Counted from the stretch's first letter, positions 15,433 to 25,296 are shown. The stretch: DNA of 64,000 bases from Candidatus Woesearchaeota archaeon (GCA_016185945.1 JACPMR010000015.1:133256-197255), one strand, 5' to 3'. Program-made: numbers and translations. Notes: generated by a model not told the origin, from the sequence alone.

Positions 15433-18045
15433 TCATATATGCTTTACGTTTGCAGTTGCAGAACCTCCATAAGAGGAAGTAACTGTTACAGTCTGTCCTG
15501 GATCCGCAACATTCTTCTTCCTGTAAACCCATTTGCTAAGTTGCTTTGTCATCTGCCCGTAACCTAAAAGCGTAAGCACTGCATCGGGCTTTGTTGAAAC
15601 TGCTTCTACAAGTATTTCCTTGTTGCTTGCCTTATATTGAGCTCTTGTTATTGTAACTTTGTCAGTGACAGCCACCGATACAAAATCCGACCCTGACACA
15701 CCTAAATTATCAGTTACTTTTAGTTGTATGCTATGGGTTCCCACAGGCAAGCTTGTTGTTATAATCGAAGAGGTTCCTAGCAGGGTTGTTCCTTCTTTCC
15801 ACTCATAACCTATAATTGTGCCATCCGGATCATAAGAAGCTGAGCCGTTAAGCGTTACTGTTTCGTTGCCACTGCCGTCGCTGTCGGCAACAATCTGGTC
15901 AGGGCCTGCATTTGCTACTGGAGGGTTATTGATTGATGCCGCATCTGTTAAAATAGTGAAATCGTCAATTGACCAGCCCCAATAATTATTGTAAAAACTA
16001 TCAATGCTATCAAAAAAGAATCTAAACTGGATGACATTGCCAGCATAAGAAGCCAAATCTATTTCATGCTGATGCCACGAATTCATTGGTTCTCCGTACA
16101 ATTGAGCGAGATTTGTAAAAGGACCATTATTTAAAGAAACCTGAACCCATCTTTGATCCCAGTCAGTGCTAGCTTCTGTTTCGTAATAATCTTGGAATCT
16201 CAGAGACGCGCTTGATTTTGAAGTCAAATCTATGGATGGAGATGTCAATGCGCCTGAATTACTTGTCCCAGTATCATAATCATAGGTTGGGGCACCTTTA
16301 TTGTAGGTCCAGCTTGTGCTCAGGCTATAGTATTTTGAGTTTTCAAGATGCCACAACCCATTTGCTGTCCATCCGACATCTGATTCAAAATCGTCATAGA
16401 AAAACACTGCAGATGATGTTGTTGTTTCAGTTGCTATGTTCGATATCGTGCCTGCATTTCCAACATTATCAATTGCCTTTATTGCAAAATAGTATGTTGT
16501 AGAAGAGCTTAAGCCACTCACCTTAAATGACTCTGAGGAGTCTGGTGACTTTGGCTTAGGCAAATTAGTTGCCTTTACAGCAGTATCCCAGTTCGCGTCA
16601 CTTATGGAGGAAGTGGAATACCTTAACTCATATGCGGAAGCTGTTCCAGAAGAGCCATCTTCTCCTGTTGCTGTCCAATTCAAAGTTATTGAGTTGAATG
16701 ACTTGTCTACAGCAGTCAAGTCTGTTATTGCTGCAGGAGCAATACTGTCATTTTCCAAGGAACTAAAAACATTCAGTCTTCCTTCGCTTACTATTTTGTC
16801 TTGTAAGCTTACAATAGAATCGACTCCCCTTAATAATCTCGTTTTTATTTGCAAATGAGTAGCGCCATATTGCGCCTTTATCAACGCTGCAGCTCCGGAA
16901 ACATGTGGAGTTGCCATTGAAGTGCCGCTTAGGGATTTGTAGCCTGAAGCATCACAAAAAGAGCATAAGCCTTGAGGCACGGTTGATAATATACTGACAC
17001 CGGGTGCAGCCAAATCTACTGACACGGCACCGTAATTTGAGAAATATACTAGAGTATCATTGTGATCGGTTGCTGCGACTGCAACAATGTTTTCATTGTC
17101 ATAAGCAGATGGATAATTTGGAGTTACGTCTGTGTTAACCCCGCTGTTGCCTGATGCTGCAACAAATAAAATTCCAGCCTGATTTGCAGCTTCGATAGCA
17201 TCTCTTAGAGCCTGTGAATAGTCCCCCCCTCCCCAACTGTTGCTCATAATATGGACATTCATCGTTGTTGCGTATTGCACGGCTGAAACAGCATTTGCAG
17301 TTGTGCCAAAGCCATCAGCCCCCAAGAATTTTAAAGGCATTATTTTGACGTTCCAACTTACGCCTGCAACCCCTATACCATTGTTTGCAACCGCACCAAT
17401 AGTTCCAGAAACATGAGTGCCATGCCCGTGATCGTCAATCGGATTGTTATCATTATTAATGAAATCCCAGCCAAGGTAATCATCCACAAATGTGTTATTA
17501 TCGTCGTCAATACCGTTGTTCGGGATTTCATTTGTGTTTGTCCACATATTGGTTGAGAGGTCTTCGTGATTGTAATCAACGCCTGTGTCAATCACAGCAA
17601 CAACAACATTGCTGCTTCCTGTTTGCGTATCCCACGACTCTGGAGCGTCTATGTCAGCATCAACTGTACCGCCTGTTTGACCAATATTGTGCAGTCCGTA
17701 AAGGTTTGAGAAATAAGGATCGTTTGGTATTACAGCTATTTTTACTATATAATTAGGTTCTGCGTATTCAATGCCCGGATTCTTTTCCAAACTCCTGATA
17801 GCTGATTTGACATCATTTACCTTTACGAGATAAAGTCTGTCTAGACCCATATCAAGTTTTTTGTTAGTGGGTATAATTTTCCTGACCTTTTCCTTTTCCA
17901 CACCTAAGACATCAGCATTATTATTCTCCTTAAGTTTGACTATAACTTCACCTTTAACAAAATTGGATGTTTTATGATTGCTTGCATAAGCAAAGCTTAA
18001 CAGCACAACAAGAACAAACGGCAGAAAAAAGAATATTTTTTTCAT
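15433..18045 (-). CDS. Secreted subtilisin-like serine protease with Fn3 and PKD domains
   Basis: 870 residues. Signal peptide 1-21, inhibitor I9-like prodomain about 28-105, S8 catalytic domain about 120-440. The triad is Asp153 (VIDTG), His208 (DDHGHGTHVSG) and Ser376 (GTSMATPHVSG); Asn300 is the oxyanion residue (AASGN). A fibronectin III domain (about 455-545), a jelly-roll/MAM-like beta domain (about 550-710), a PKD domain (NPPVANAGPDQ onward) and a final beta region follow. It should degrade external protein. The domain set is common in bacteria, so transfer is possible. Convergent with no partner; upstream gene is DoxX on the same strand. Confidence 0.93.
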   Translation of the reverse strand: MKKIFFFLPFVLVVLLSFAYASNHKTSNFVKGEVIVKLKENNNADVLGVEKEKVRKIIPTNKKLDMGLDRLYLVKVNDVKSAIRSLEKNPGIEYAEPNYIVKIAVIPNDPYFSNLYGLHNIGQTGGTVDADIDAPESWDTQTGSSNVVVAVIDTGVDYNHEDLSTNMWTNTNEIPNNGIDDDNNTFVDDYLGWDFINNDNNPIDDHGHGTHVSGTIGAVANNGIGVAGVSWNVKIMPLKFLGADGFGTTANAVSAVQYATTMNVHIMSNSWGGGDYSQALRDAIEAANQAGILFVAASGNSGVNTDVTPNYPSAYDNENIVAVAATDHNDTLVYFSNYGAVSVDLAAPGVSILSTVPQGLCSFCDASGYKSLSGTSMATPHVSGAAALIKAQYGATHLQIKTRLLRGVDSIVSLQDKIVSEGRLNVFSSLENDSIAPAAITDLTAVDKSFNSITLNWTATGEDGSSGTASAYELRYSTSSISDANWDTAVKATNLPKPKSPDSSESFKVSGLSSSTTYYFAIKAIDNVGNAGTISNIATETTTSSAVFFYDDFESDVGWTANGLWHLENSKYYSLSTSWTYNKGAPTYDYDTGTSNSGALTSPSIDLTSKSSASLRFQDYYETEASTDWDQRWVQVSLNNGPFTNLAQLYGEPMNSWHQHEIDLASYAGNVIQFRFFFDSIDSFYNNYWGWSIDDFTILTDAASINNPPVANAGPDQIVADSDGSGNETVTLNGSASYDPDGTIIGYEWKEGTTLLGTSSIITTSLPVGTHSIQLKVTDNLGVSGSDFVSVAVTDKVTITRAQYKASNKEILVEAVSTKPDAVLTLLGYGQMTKQLSKWVYRKKNVADPGQTVTVTSSYGGSATANVKHI

Positions 18046-18143
18046 CTAACTCACTCTCTTTTTTAGTTGATTATTAGTGCTTGTGAGCTTTTATGAAGTA
18101 TAAATATCTTTCTGTTTTAGTTGCTTTGCGCAATAATTAGCTT

Positions 18144-18548
18144 TCAGAAGAGCTCTTTCTTAAATATTGCTTGCTCCAAACTGGCTTTTCTCGCACCAAA
18201 TGCTAAGGTAACAACAAATGCGAGCATGAACAAAAGAGCCGGCATTCCCATATTAACGGCAGGATTCCATCCATTTGGCAAGGCATGCCCTATTATGTAT
18301 GCCACAATCATCTCTATGATGCCAAATGCAGATGCAAGCCGCACTAGGACACCAGCTATCAAAGATAGTCCAATTAGGAACTCGGCAGCGCCAGCATACC
18401 ATATCAAGGTTCCAAATTTAGCAGCACCGCCTGGCATGCCCCATAATCCAAACAATTTCATGATACCCAACATAAAAAACAATGCGCCGATGCCTATACG
18501 AAAAATCACATACAGGTAATCTCTATATTTTGTTTCTAAATAAGCCAT
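18144..18548 (-). CDS. DoxX family membrane protein
   Basis: 134 residues with four hydrophobic helices. FRIGIGALFFMLGIMKLFG in the first helix and GAAEFLIGLSLIAGVLVRLAS in the second to third are DoxX hallmarks, as is GMPALLFMLAF late on. DoxX proteins are small integral membrane proteins linked in some organisms to quinol or thiol redox at the membrane; the role here is unknown. The C-terminus is a short cytoplasmic basic helix. Standalone gene upstream of the protease on the same strand. Confidence 0.85.
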   Translation of the reverse strand: MAYLETKYRDYLYVIFRIGIGALFFMLGIMKLFGLWGMPGGAAKFGTLIWYAGAAEFLIGLSLIAGVLVRLASAFGIIEMIVAYIIGHALPNGWNPAVNMGMPALLFMLAFVVTLAFGARKASLEQAIFKKELF

Positions 18549-18632
18549 GATGTTCTACCTCCACGTATTTGTAAAACTTTAGCTAGATATATAAATGTTG
18601 GGCTGACTAAGTTGACTTACAGAGTAATTTAA

Positions 18633-19730
18633 TCAGTATAATGATATAACCTTTTTCTCTTCATCCACTTTAAAAATCTCACCCATAAACTGCTGTATCG
18701 TATAAATATTCGTTCTGCAATGGTTTGTTATCTCTGAGACCTTGATTGCTGAATTGCCTATCAACGCCATAAACGGCAATATTTGATCTGCCAAATGCCT
18801 GTCAACAGGGGCTTTGCTTTCAATTTCCTTTATTAAATTCCTTGCTGCTTCCTCTCCTACAATTTCTGCCCTTTTGCCCTGCTCCCCCAAAGCATCTGCA
18901 CCCAGCCTTATTGGACTGTTTTCATCAATATCTTCCTTATTTTTCGAGAATATAGCCCATAAAGTGATGCCAGAGCCAATTGAAAGAGTATCCTGATATT
19001 GAATTGTCAGATTTATCGGGATATTATATTTTTGTTTTAAAATTTGCTGTGCAGATTCTGCCTGCCTTTCTGTAACATTTGCAGATTGTAAATTCTTTGA
19101 AGCATGAGAAATACCTTTGATTTGAATAAAATGGTGCTGCTCAATTAAATTGTATGGATGAATATTTTGTTTTAGATGATTGTGAAATTCATCAAAATTA
19201 GAAAAATCATTTAGCTTGAATTTTGGATTAATTTTAATTTCAACCTTGCCGTTGCCTTTTGGGTAGTAACCCCTTTTCAATAATTTTGCTTCTATTTTTG
19301 CGAATCTTTGGAGTTGTGGAAGCAAAATATTGTTGAAGTAGTCGAAGGGCATACTCCACTTCCCATCGCTGCCTCCAATAATAGTAATTGTTATTGGTTT
19401 TGATACAAACATTGCTGGTAATAGTAAAGCTTGCATCAATAATGTTATAGAGCCTGCTGTTTCAATGTCAATGCTTAGATTTTTAGCAACAATCTTTTTT
19501 GGATAATATTTCAGGCCCAAAGAGCCTAGCTCAGCGCCTTCTGCTTCTGCATTGCATAACTCCTGCAATGACTTGACGCAATAAAGATGTTGGTTTTTCA
19601 GCCCTGAATCCTTCCTACCCTTTCTTATGTCATAGACTTCAAATGGTTTTTGAGTTACTGTAGAAAGGGCTAAAGCTGTTCGAGCGATTTGTCCTCCAGA
19701 CTCTAAGTAGCCACCATTAATTTTTATCAT
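18633..19730 (-). CDS. rtcA: RNA 3'-terminal phosphate cyclase RtcA
   Basis: 365 residues. RtcA converts RNA 3'-phosphates to 2',3'-cyclic phosphates with ATP through an AMP-His intermediate. The N-terminus INGGYLESGGQIARTALALS and RKGRKDSGLKNQH match the family; GGSDGKWSMPFDYF also fits. The nucleotidylated His is in VDRHLADQILPFMAL near residue 310. Length is normal. Its usual partner RtcB is not in this window. The downstream neighbour is a small lipoprotein gene, probably unrelated. Confidence 0.93.
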   Translation of the reverse strand: MIKINGGYLESGGQIARTALALSTVTQKPFEVYDIRKGRKDSGLKNQHLYCVKSLQELCNAEAEGAELGSLGLKYYPKKIVAKNLSIDIETAGSITLLMQALLLPAMFVSKPITITIIGGSDGKWSMPFDYFNNILLPQLQRFAKIEAKLLKRGYYPKGNGKVEIKINPKFKLNDFSNFDEFHNHLKQNIHPYNLIEQHHFIQIKGISHASKNLQSANVTERQAESAQQILKQKYNIPINLTIQYQDTLSIGSGITLWAIFSKNKEDIDENSPIRLGADALGEQGKRAEIVGEEAARNLIKEIESKAPVDRHLADQILPFMALIGNSAIKVSEITNHCRTNIYTIQQFMGEIFKVDEEKKVISLY

Positions 19731-19765
19731 AAAACAAAAGAAAAAGTATTAAATTATAAACCTTC

Positions 19766-20014
19766 TTATATATTCTGAACATCCTGCAATCCAGCATCCA
19801 AGTCAGCAAGCTCGTCTGTGCTTAAATCCTTATCTACAGTATCAACGCTGTTTAAGTCCTTGCCTACTGCATCGACAGCTGCATCGCCTGTTGTAGCAGG
19901 AACTTCTGTTTTTTCCATTGCTCCTTCTTTTTTTTCTGGTTCCTTAGCAGCTTGCTGGCACGCAGCTATAGAAATAAGAAATATAGTAAAAACAATGAAC
20001 AATAGTTTTTTCAT
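19766..20014 (-). CDS. Small lipoprotein, unknown function
   Basis: 82 residues from ATG 20014. A GGTGGTG Shine-Dalgarno immediately upstream supports this start over in-frame GTG/TTG codons (to 20023). A hydrophobic N-terminus ends in AAC with Cys at about 19, a lipobox, so the mature protein would be lipid-anchored outside. The rest is acidic and Asp/Ala/Val-rich (VDAVGKDLNSVDTVDKDL) without known domains. It lies downstream of the coiled-coil gene at 20158, separated by a double hairpin. Confidence 0.7.
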   Translation of the reverse strand: MKKLLFIVFTIFLISIAACQQAAKEPEKKEGAMEKTEVPATTGDAAVDAVGKDLNSVDTVDKDLSTDELADLDAGLQDVQNI

Positions 20015-20104
20015 CAACACCACCTTTTTGAGTGACTAATTTAACAATCATATTTAAACTTTTCTCAAAAGATAAACAAAAAATCAAAAAAATAAAAATT
20101 ATGC

Positions 20105-20152
20105 CAGAAATGCTTTGATTTCTGAGCACACTCAAAAATTTTCAATTTTCGA
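20105..20152. repeat. Double hairpin between two leftward genes
   Basis: CAGAAAT/ATTTCTG with a 6-nt loop is followed by AGCACAC and a second near-perfect hairpin based on TCAAAAATT. The segment ATTTCTGAGCACACTCAAAA aligns with ATTTCCGAGCATCTCAAAA at 24422-24440, so the two double hairpins are related copies. Confidence 0.6.
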
Positions 20153-20157
20153 CTGAA

Positions 20158-21693
20158 TCAAGTTGAGGCTGTTGCTTGAGTATTTGTTGTTGCTTCGGTT
20201 GATGCTGTAGTTGTGCCTGACGCTTCAGCACTAACACTTGCCTCTGCCTCAATCTCTACTTCAACTTCCTCTGACAAGTCAGCTTCTTTGTATTCTTCCC
20301 TTATCTTCTTGACAATGTCTTTTAATACATCATGGGCTTCCTTGATTGCATCTCTCGCTTCCTTGAGCAATGATTTGGCTTCGTCAGCTACTGCCTTGAC
20401 TTCTTCATTGGTTGCATTGCCTGCTTTCAAGTCAAGCATTGCATTCAATTTATCCTGTGCCTGTTTGTACTTGTCCTTGGCTGTTGCAATTTTCTCGCTG
20501 AAGGCACTTACCTCTGCGCTTACATCAACTTCAATGCCTTTTTCCTTTGCTTCTGCCAATATGTGATCAAGCTTCTTTTCAAGCACAGCGCCTCTGTTGA
20601 CAAGTCCCTCAACCCTTGCAGCCACAACTCGTTCGGCATGCACTCTTACAAGGTGCTTTAATCTTGCCCATTTGGTGTGGAGCTTTTTGGCAGCTTCCTT
20701 AATCTGCTCTTTTGTTGTTGCTGTTTGCACTTCTGCCTTTATTGTATTAACTTCTGCTATTTGGGCATCTATCTCAGCAACAATCTTTGCCTCAACGTCA
20801 GCAGCTATGTTCTCGCTTTCCTGCACCTTGGCTTTTATCTTTTCAAGATGCTTTATCAAAGCGTCTGCCGTATGCAGCAAGTAGTCCTTTGCCTGCTCTA
20901 AAGTTGCCTTTTCATCTCTTCTTTCTCTTGCATCTTTGAGCTTATCTCTCGCTTCTTTAAGTTCGTCTTTTGCTTCATCAAACTCTTCTTTTGCCTTGTC
21001 AAATGTCTGTCTTAACTGCGTCAATCTTGCTTCTGGAATATCTCTTCTGTCTAAATCTTCTGCATTTTTAATCTTTACAACCTTAAGAGCCCTTAACTCT
21101 ACCTTTAATCTTGCTTCGTCTAGATTAGCCAACTCTTTGAATCTTGCCCTACTTAATGTTGTAAATTTTTCTATTTCTGTTTCATTTAAATCAGAAACTT
21201 TTTCAAGCTTTTCCTTTTCAAGTTCAGAAAGCCGCTTTAGCTTTTCTTCATTAAGCTTTGATATTCTCTCAAGCCTTTCTTTCTTTAACTCTGCTATTTT
21301 TTCAACATTTTTTACATCCAAAGCAGTCAATCTTTCTATCTGCCTTTTATCAAGCTCTGCAATCTTTTGTAACCTATCTCTGCTCAAATTAGAAACTTTA
21401 TCTAGTCGTTCTGAATCAAGAGCTTCAAGTTTTGCTCTTTGCTCCTCTCTTAAGACTTTTAATCTATCAACATTTTCTTTCCTTCTTGCTTCTGCTTTTG
21501 CTTTTATTTCAGCCCTTGCCTCTGCTTTGTTTTCTTTTGCTTCTTCCCTGATTCTTACCTCTGTTCTTGTTTTGGTGTTGTCGTCCCTTGATTCCTCTTT
21601 AATCCTAATTTCTGTTCTTTCCTGCGCAAATGCCAAAGGCATTAAGCTAAATATAAATATTGTAATTATTGCCAATGAAATTATTTTTTTCAT
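20158..21693 (-). CDS. Secreted hendecad coiled-coil protein
   Basis: 511 residues. A signal peptide (about 1-23, LAFA-QE) is followed by a highly charged helical protein without any membrane anchor. Residues about 80-195 consist of roughly ten tandem 11-residue units with the pattern L-D/N-x-x-R/K-L/I-x-K-I/L/V-A/S-E, for example LSRDRLQKIAE and LEKEKLEKVSD. Eleven-residue periodicity gives a right-handed or untwisted coiled coil. A second helical region about 230-470 follows, then a Thr/Ser/Ala tail (TTTASTEATT) that could be glycosylated or flexible. Likely a structural surface or envelope filament. No family recognised beyond the repeat. Confidence 0.8.
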   Translation of the reverse strand: MKKIISLAIITIFIFSLMPLAFAQERTEIRIKEESRDDNTKTRTEVRIREEAKENKAEARAEIKAKAEARRKENVDRLKVLREEQRAKLEALDSERLDKVSNLSRDRLQKIAELDKRQIERLTALDVKNVEKIAELKKERLERISKLNEEKLKRLSELEKEKLEKVSDLNETEIEKFTTLSRARFKELANLDEARLKVELRALKVVKIKNAEDLDRRDIPEARLTQLRQTFDKAKEEFDEAKDELKEARDKLKDARERRDEKATLEQAKDYLLHTADALIKHLEKIKAKVQESENIAADVEAKIVAEIDAQIAEVNTIKAEVQTATTKEQIKEAAKKLHTKWARLKHLVRVHAERVVAARVEGLVNRGAVLEKKLDHILAEAKEKGIEVDVSAEVSAFSEKIATAKDKYKQAQDKLNAMLDLKAGNATNEEVKAVADEAKSLLKEARDAIKEAHDVLKDIVKKIREEYKEADLSEEVEVEIEAEASVSAEASGTTTASTEATTNTQATAST

Positions 21694-21793
21694 TTTGCAA
21701 CCTCCATTTTTTGTTTTTTAATCAAGATTTATTGATATTTTTGGAATGTTTTGGTGATTTTATTTATAAATAAACTTTTTTTGTTAAAAATTT

Positions 21794-21946
21794 AAAGGTT
21801 TATTATGTATTTTAAAACTTTACAAAGGTTTATTCTGCCTTATTTTGCTTTAAGGAGATTATTTTTGCCTTTTTTCTTTCAAAAAGACTTCAAAATAATT
21901 TTTCAATTTCAAAATGTTTTTATACCCATAAAATTCGCTATTGTTT
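21794..21946 (+). promoter_or_regulatory. Promoter of the membrane-bound regulator, leaderless, with upstream direct repeats
   Basis: TTTTTATACC (21917-21926) is a good TATA box about 26 nt before ATG 21947, so the transcript should start at or next to the start codon. Two copies of AAAGGTTTATT lie upstream at 21794-21804 and 21824-21834, 30 bp apart (about three helical turns), and could bind a dimeric factor on one DNA face. The latter is inference. Confidence 0.45.
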
Positions 21947-22642
21947 ATGGGGGCAAAGGTTTTAATTTATTTGCTGCTGGGTATTTTCCTAATTAGTTCC
22001 GTAAATGCCGCCACAATATATGGCACAGTTTATGATTTGTCTTTGAAAAAAATTAACAATGCGAGGGTTGAGATAAATACTTCTCCTAAACAGGTTTTTG
22101 TAACTCAGAACGGCTCTTACTCTTTTAATGTGCCGAATGGCTTCTACACAATAAAAGCCCAGTTGATACAAAAAAATACGGTTATTGCTTCTGTTAAAGA
22201 GAATATAACAATAAAGCAGCCAGGCGAGTATGTGCTTGACTTGATTTTGTTTCCGGATGTTGAGGAAGGCGTTGAAGAGATTGATTTTGATGTAAATGAA
22301 GATGTTTTAGGAAGAGAAAGAAATGGCGTTTTGATTGTTTTTGTGGTTTTAGTTGTTTTATTGGCTGGGATTGGATTTTATTATTTTAGAAAAATTAGAT
22401 CTTCAAAAGAAGAGATAAAGGAAGATAAGATAATTGAAAAAGAAGAACAAAAAGATGATTTGGAACAAATAATTAAAATAATTAAACAGGAAGGTGGCAG
22501 GGCTACTCAGAAAGAAATAAGAAAGCAGATTCCACTTTCAGAGGCAAAGATAAGCTTGATGATTGCTGAGCTGGAACATAAAGGGTTCATTGAAAAGATA
22601 AAAAAGGGAAGAGGGAATATTATACTTTTGAAGAAGAGATGA
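21947..22642 (+). CDS. Membrane-anchored winged-helix regulator with extracellular carboxypeptidase-regulatory-like domain
   Basis: 231 residues from ATG 21947; an in-frame TTG six bases upstream lies at the expected transcript start, so ATG fits a leaderless mRNA. Signal/TM helix about 1-20, then an extracellular beta domain starting TIYGTVYDLSLKKINNARVEI (carboxypeptidase regulatory-like), a TM helix about 126-147, a charged linker, and a C-terminal winged helix (IIKIIKQEGGRATQKEIRKQ, ELEHKGFIEKIKKGRGNII). This plan matches archaeal membrane-associated transcriptional regulators. It overlaps the next gene by 4 nt (ATGA), so the two form an operon. Confidence 0.82.
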   Translation: MGAKVLIYLLLGIFLISSVNAATIYGTVYDLSLKKINNARVEINTSPKQVFVTQNGSYSFNVPNGFYTIKAQLIQKNTVIASVKENITIKQPGEYVLDLILFPDVEEGVEEIDFDVNEDVLGRERNGVLIVFVVLVVLLAGIGFYYFRKIRSSKEEIKEDKIIEKEEQKDDLEQIIKIIKQEGGRATQKEIRKQIPLSEAKISLMIAELEHKGFIEKIKKGRGNIILLKKR

Positions 22643-23058
22643 AAGTCAAGAAAATTAATGACACATATGTAATAAAACTTGAAAGAGGAGAAAAGATAAT
22701 TGAAACATTGAAGAATTTCTGCAGTGAAAACAATATTTTTGCCGGCTATTTTTTCGGCATTGGCGCTTTGGATGAGGCAGAGCTGGCCCACTATATTGTG
22801 AAAAGCAAGAAATACAACTATGAAGTTTTCAGGCAGCCATTGGAAATAGTCAACTTGAGCGGCAACATAACAACAATGAGCAATGAAGTATATTTGCATT
22901 GCCATGCGACATTAAGCGACGTCAACATGGAAGCGATTGCAGGGCATTTGAAAGAAGGGACAATAGCGGCAACTTGCGAGATTATTTTGGTTAAATTGAA
23001 TGCCAAAATCGAAAGAAAGTATGATGATTTTATTGGATTGAATTTGATGGATTTGTAG
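22639..23058 (+). CDS. PPC (DUF296) domain protein
   Basis: 139 residues. The fold signature is seen in order: GYFFGIGALDEAELAHY, Y-x-x-x-x-x-PLEIVNLSGNI, VYLHCHATLSD and GHLKEGTIAATCEIIL. Histidines in LHCHA and GHL are those that bind metal in archaeal and bacterial PPC proteins. In plants the domain accompanies AT-hooks; prokaryotic single-domain forms are trimeric and may bind DNA or a ligand. ATG overlaps the stop of the membrane-bound regulator, so both are translated from one mRNA, suggesting a shared regulatory task. Confidence 0.88.
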   Translation: MKVKKINDTYVIKLERGEKIIETLKNFCSENNIFAGYFFGIGALDEAELAHYIVKSKKYNYEVFRQPLEIVNLSGNITTMSNEVYLHCHATLSDVNMEAIAGHLKEGTIAATCEIILVKLNAKIERKYDDFIGLNLMDL

Positions 23059-23087
23059 TTTAGTTAAGTACAATATCAAATATAAAA

Positions 23088-23140
23088 ATTCAAACACTTG
23101 GAGACCCATGCACTTCCACGAAGTAAAATGGGTGCCCCTT
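23088..23140. repeat. Solo arm of the modular element (copy 9)
   Basis: ATTCAAACACTTGGAGACCC and, after a loop, ATGGGTGCCCC reproduce the terminal motif plus the GACCCA...TGGGTGCCCC arm of the copy at 45365-45522. The central GTGC hairpin and second arm are absent. It lies directly upstream of the promoter of the gene at 23267. Confidence 0.65.
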
Positions 23141-23202
23141 GTATAACTGTTTTCTTGGCAATAATCATTAAGAGATTCTCTATTAATCCAAAAACCGCAA
23201 AC

Positions 23203-23239
23203 CTTATAAATAATAGTGAAAAGGGGCTTTTCACTATTA
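23203..23239 (+). promoter_or_regulatory. TATA box and 13-bp perfect dyad at the expected transcription start
   Basis: CCTTATAAA (23203-23211) is a TATA box. TAATAGTGAAAAG (23211-23223) and its exact complement (23227-23239) flank GGG, forming a strong hairpin right where transcription of the downstream gene would begin. It could be an operator or an mRNA structure. Confidence 0.55.
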
Positions 23240-23266
23240 ATAATATTAAAACTAAAAACAATAGAG

Positions 23267-23991
23267 ATGCCGGAATTCTTGCATTAAAGTTTGACAAGGA
23301 CAAAGTCAATGAAGTGTTTCATATTGAAGTAAGCTGCTCAATAACAAACAATATTTCTGAAACCACAAATCTTGACAAGTCCGTAAGCAAGATTGTTGAG
23401 GAGAAATTTGATGATAAAACAATAACCGAAACAATAAACAGCTATACCAAGCAATTTTCAGTTCCAAAGCAAAGGTTAAAGAAGATAATGGTGCTTGGCG
23501 CTGTTGCTAAGTCAAGAAAAAACGAGATAATAAGGAATTTCAATGAAAAAGAGGTTGAGGTTATCGAGTTCGAAGACATTCTTCATGATGTCTTGGAAAA
23601 TTTAGACACGCAGTATTATAAAAATGACATAATAAGGACTTTGCAATTGACAAAATTCCTGCTTCTGAGCGAGCCGACAAAGCTTGCAAAGATGCTTGTT
23701 AATGACACTTTCAGCTCAAATTCAAGAAAAGAGTTTTTGACAAGCATTCTGGATAAGGAAGAGATTGTCAGGGAATTCAAAAAAACAAATACCGAGAGAT
23801 TGGGAGCGATTTTGAAGAATTCCGGATTGAAGCCGGCAGAGTTGGCTGAGATGCTGGAGCAGAACATCCTCAACAAGAGAACAAGAGGCATGTTCCTAAA
23901 GTCATTGATGGAGCAGGAAAAAACAAGAAAAATTGTCAATAAGCAAAATAAAATAAAGAAATTAAACGTGCCTTTGGAAAAGTTTATTTAG
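23267..23991 (+). CDS. Conserved-looking hypothetical protein with disrupted N-terminus
   Basis: The reading frame ending at 23991 is open back to 23098, but the first ATGs there lie inside the solo repeat arm and upstream of the TATA box (23203), so they are unlikely starts. The best-placed ATG, 23267, is in another frame (MPEFLH, stop). One extra base near 23278 would give MPEFLALKFDKDKVNEVFHIE and join the long frame. So either a single-base deletion or an unusual start is present. The protein (about 240 residues) has an alpha/beta half (IMVLGAVAKSRKNEII, VEVIEFEDIL), then RTLQLTKFLLLSEPTK and a helical basic tail. Family not recognised. Confidence 0.55.
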
Positions 23992-24392
23992 CTACTTCTA
24001 AGCATCTTAACAACTGAGTCAACAGCCCTTATAGCATACTCTTCAATCCTCTTTTCGCTCTGCTGCCAGGTTATATTAGGGCCAGAAATGCCAAGAGAAA
24101 CTGGCTTTTTATATTCAACCGACAAGTCAAGCAATTTTCTTGCAACAGAATGCGCAACAACCGTATCATGATCTGTGCCGCCTTTTATGATTGTGCCGAT
24201 GGTTACAACACCGTTTATGTCTTTGTTTTCCAAAAGCTCTTTGACTGCAAGTGGAATTTCAAAAGAGCCTGGCACTTCCACCAGTTTGACAATTCTTGCG
24301 CCCACTTCTTTGGCTCTTTCCCGGGCTCTTTTAGCCATTTCCCCTGTTATCTCGTAATTAAATGTTGAGACAACCATGCCAAGCTTTTCCAT
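23988..24392 (-). CDS. ribH: 6,7-dimethyl-8-ribityllumazine synthase
   Basis: 134 residues, normal archaeal length. It condenses the ribityl-diaminopyrimidine with dihydroxybutanone phosphate, the penultimate step to riboflavin. VVSTFNYEITGEM, EVPGSFEIPLAVKELL, GTIIKGGTDHDTVVAHSV (with the catalytic His of the GxTxHxxVV region) and GISGPNITWQQSEKR follow the family. It follows the ribC gene on the same strand after a 50-nt spacer with a double hairpin, completing a ribK-ribC-ribH cluster. Its stop overlaps the stop of the convergent gene by 4 nt. Confidence 0.94.
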   Translation of the reverse strand: MEKLGMVVSTFNYEITGEMAKRARERAKEVGARIVKLVEVPGSFEIPLAVKELLENKDINGVVTIGTIIKGGTDHDTVVAHSVARKLLDLSVEYKKPVSLGISGPNITWQQSEKRIEEYAIRAVDSVVKMLRSS

Positions 24393-24409
24393 TTTACACC
24401 TTTATATGT

Positions 24410-25296
<887 letters not shown>

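Noticed and set aside
20213-21721. Several Ser/Leu-rich rightward frames
   Set aside because: Antisense shadows of the hendecad coiled-coil gene.
23098-23202. ATG 23098 as start of the 23267 gene
   Set aside because: It lies inside the solo repeat arm and upstream of the TATA box; the added residues look unlike protein.
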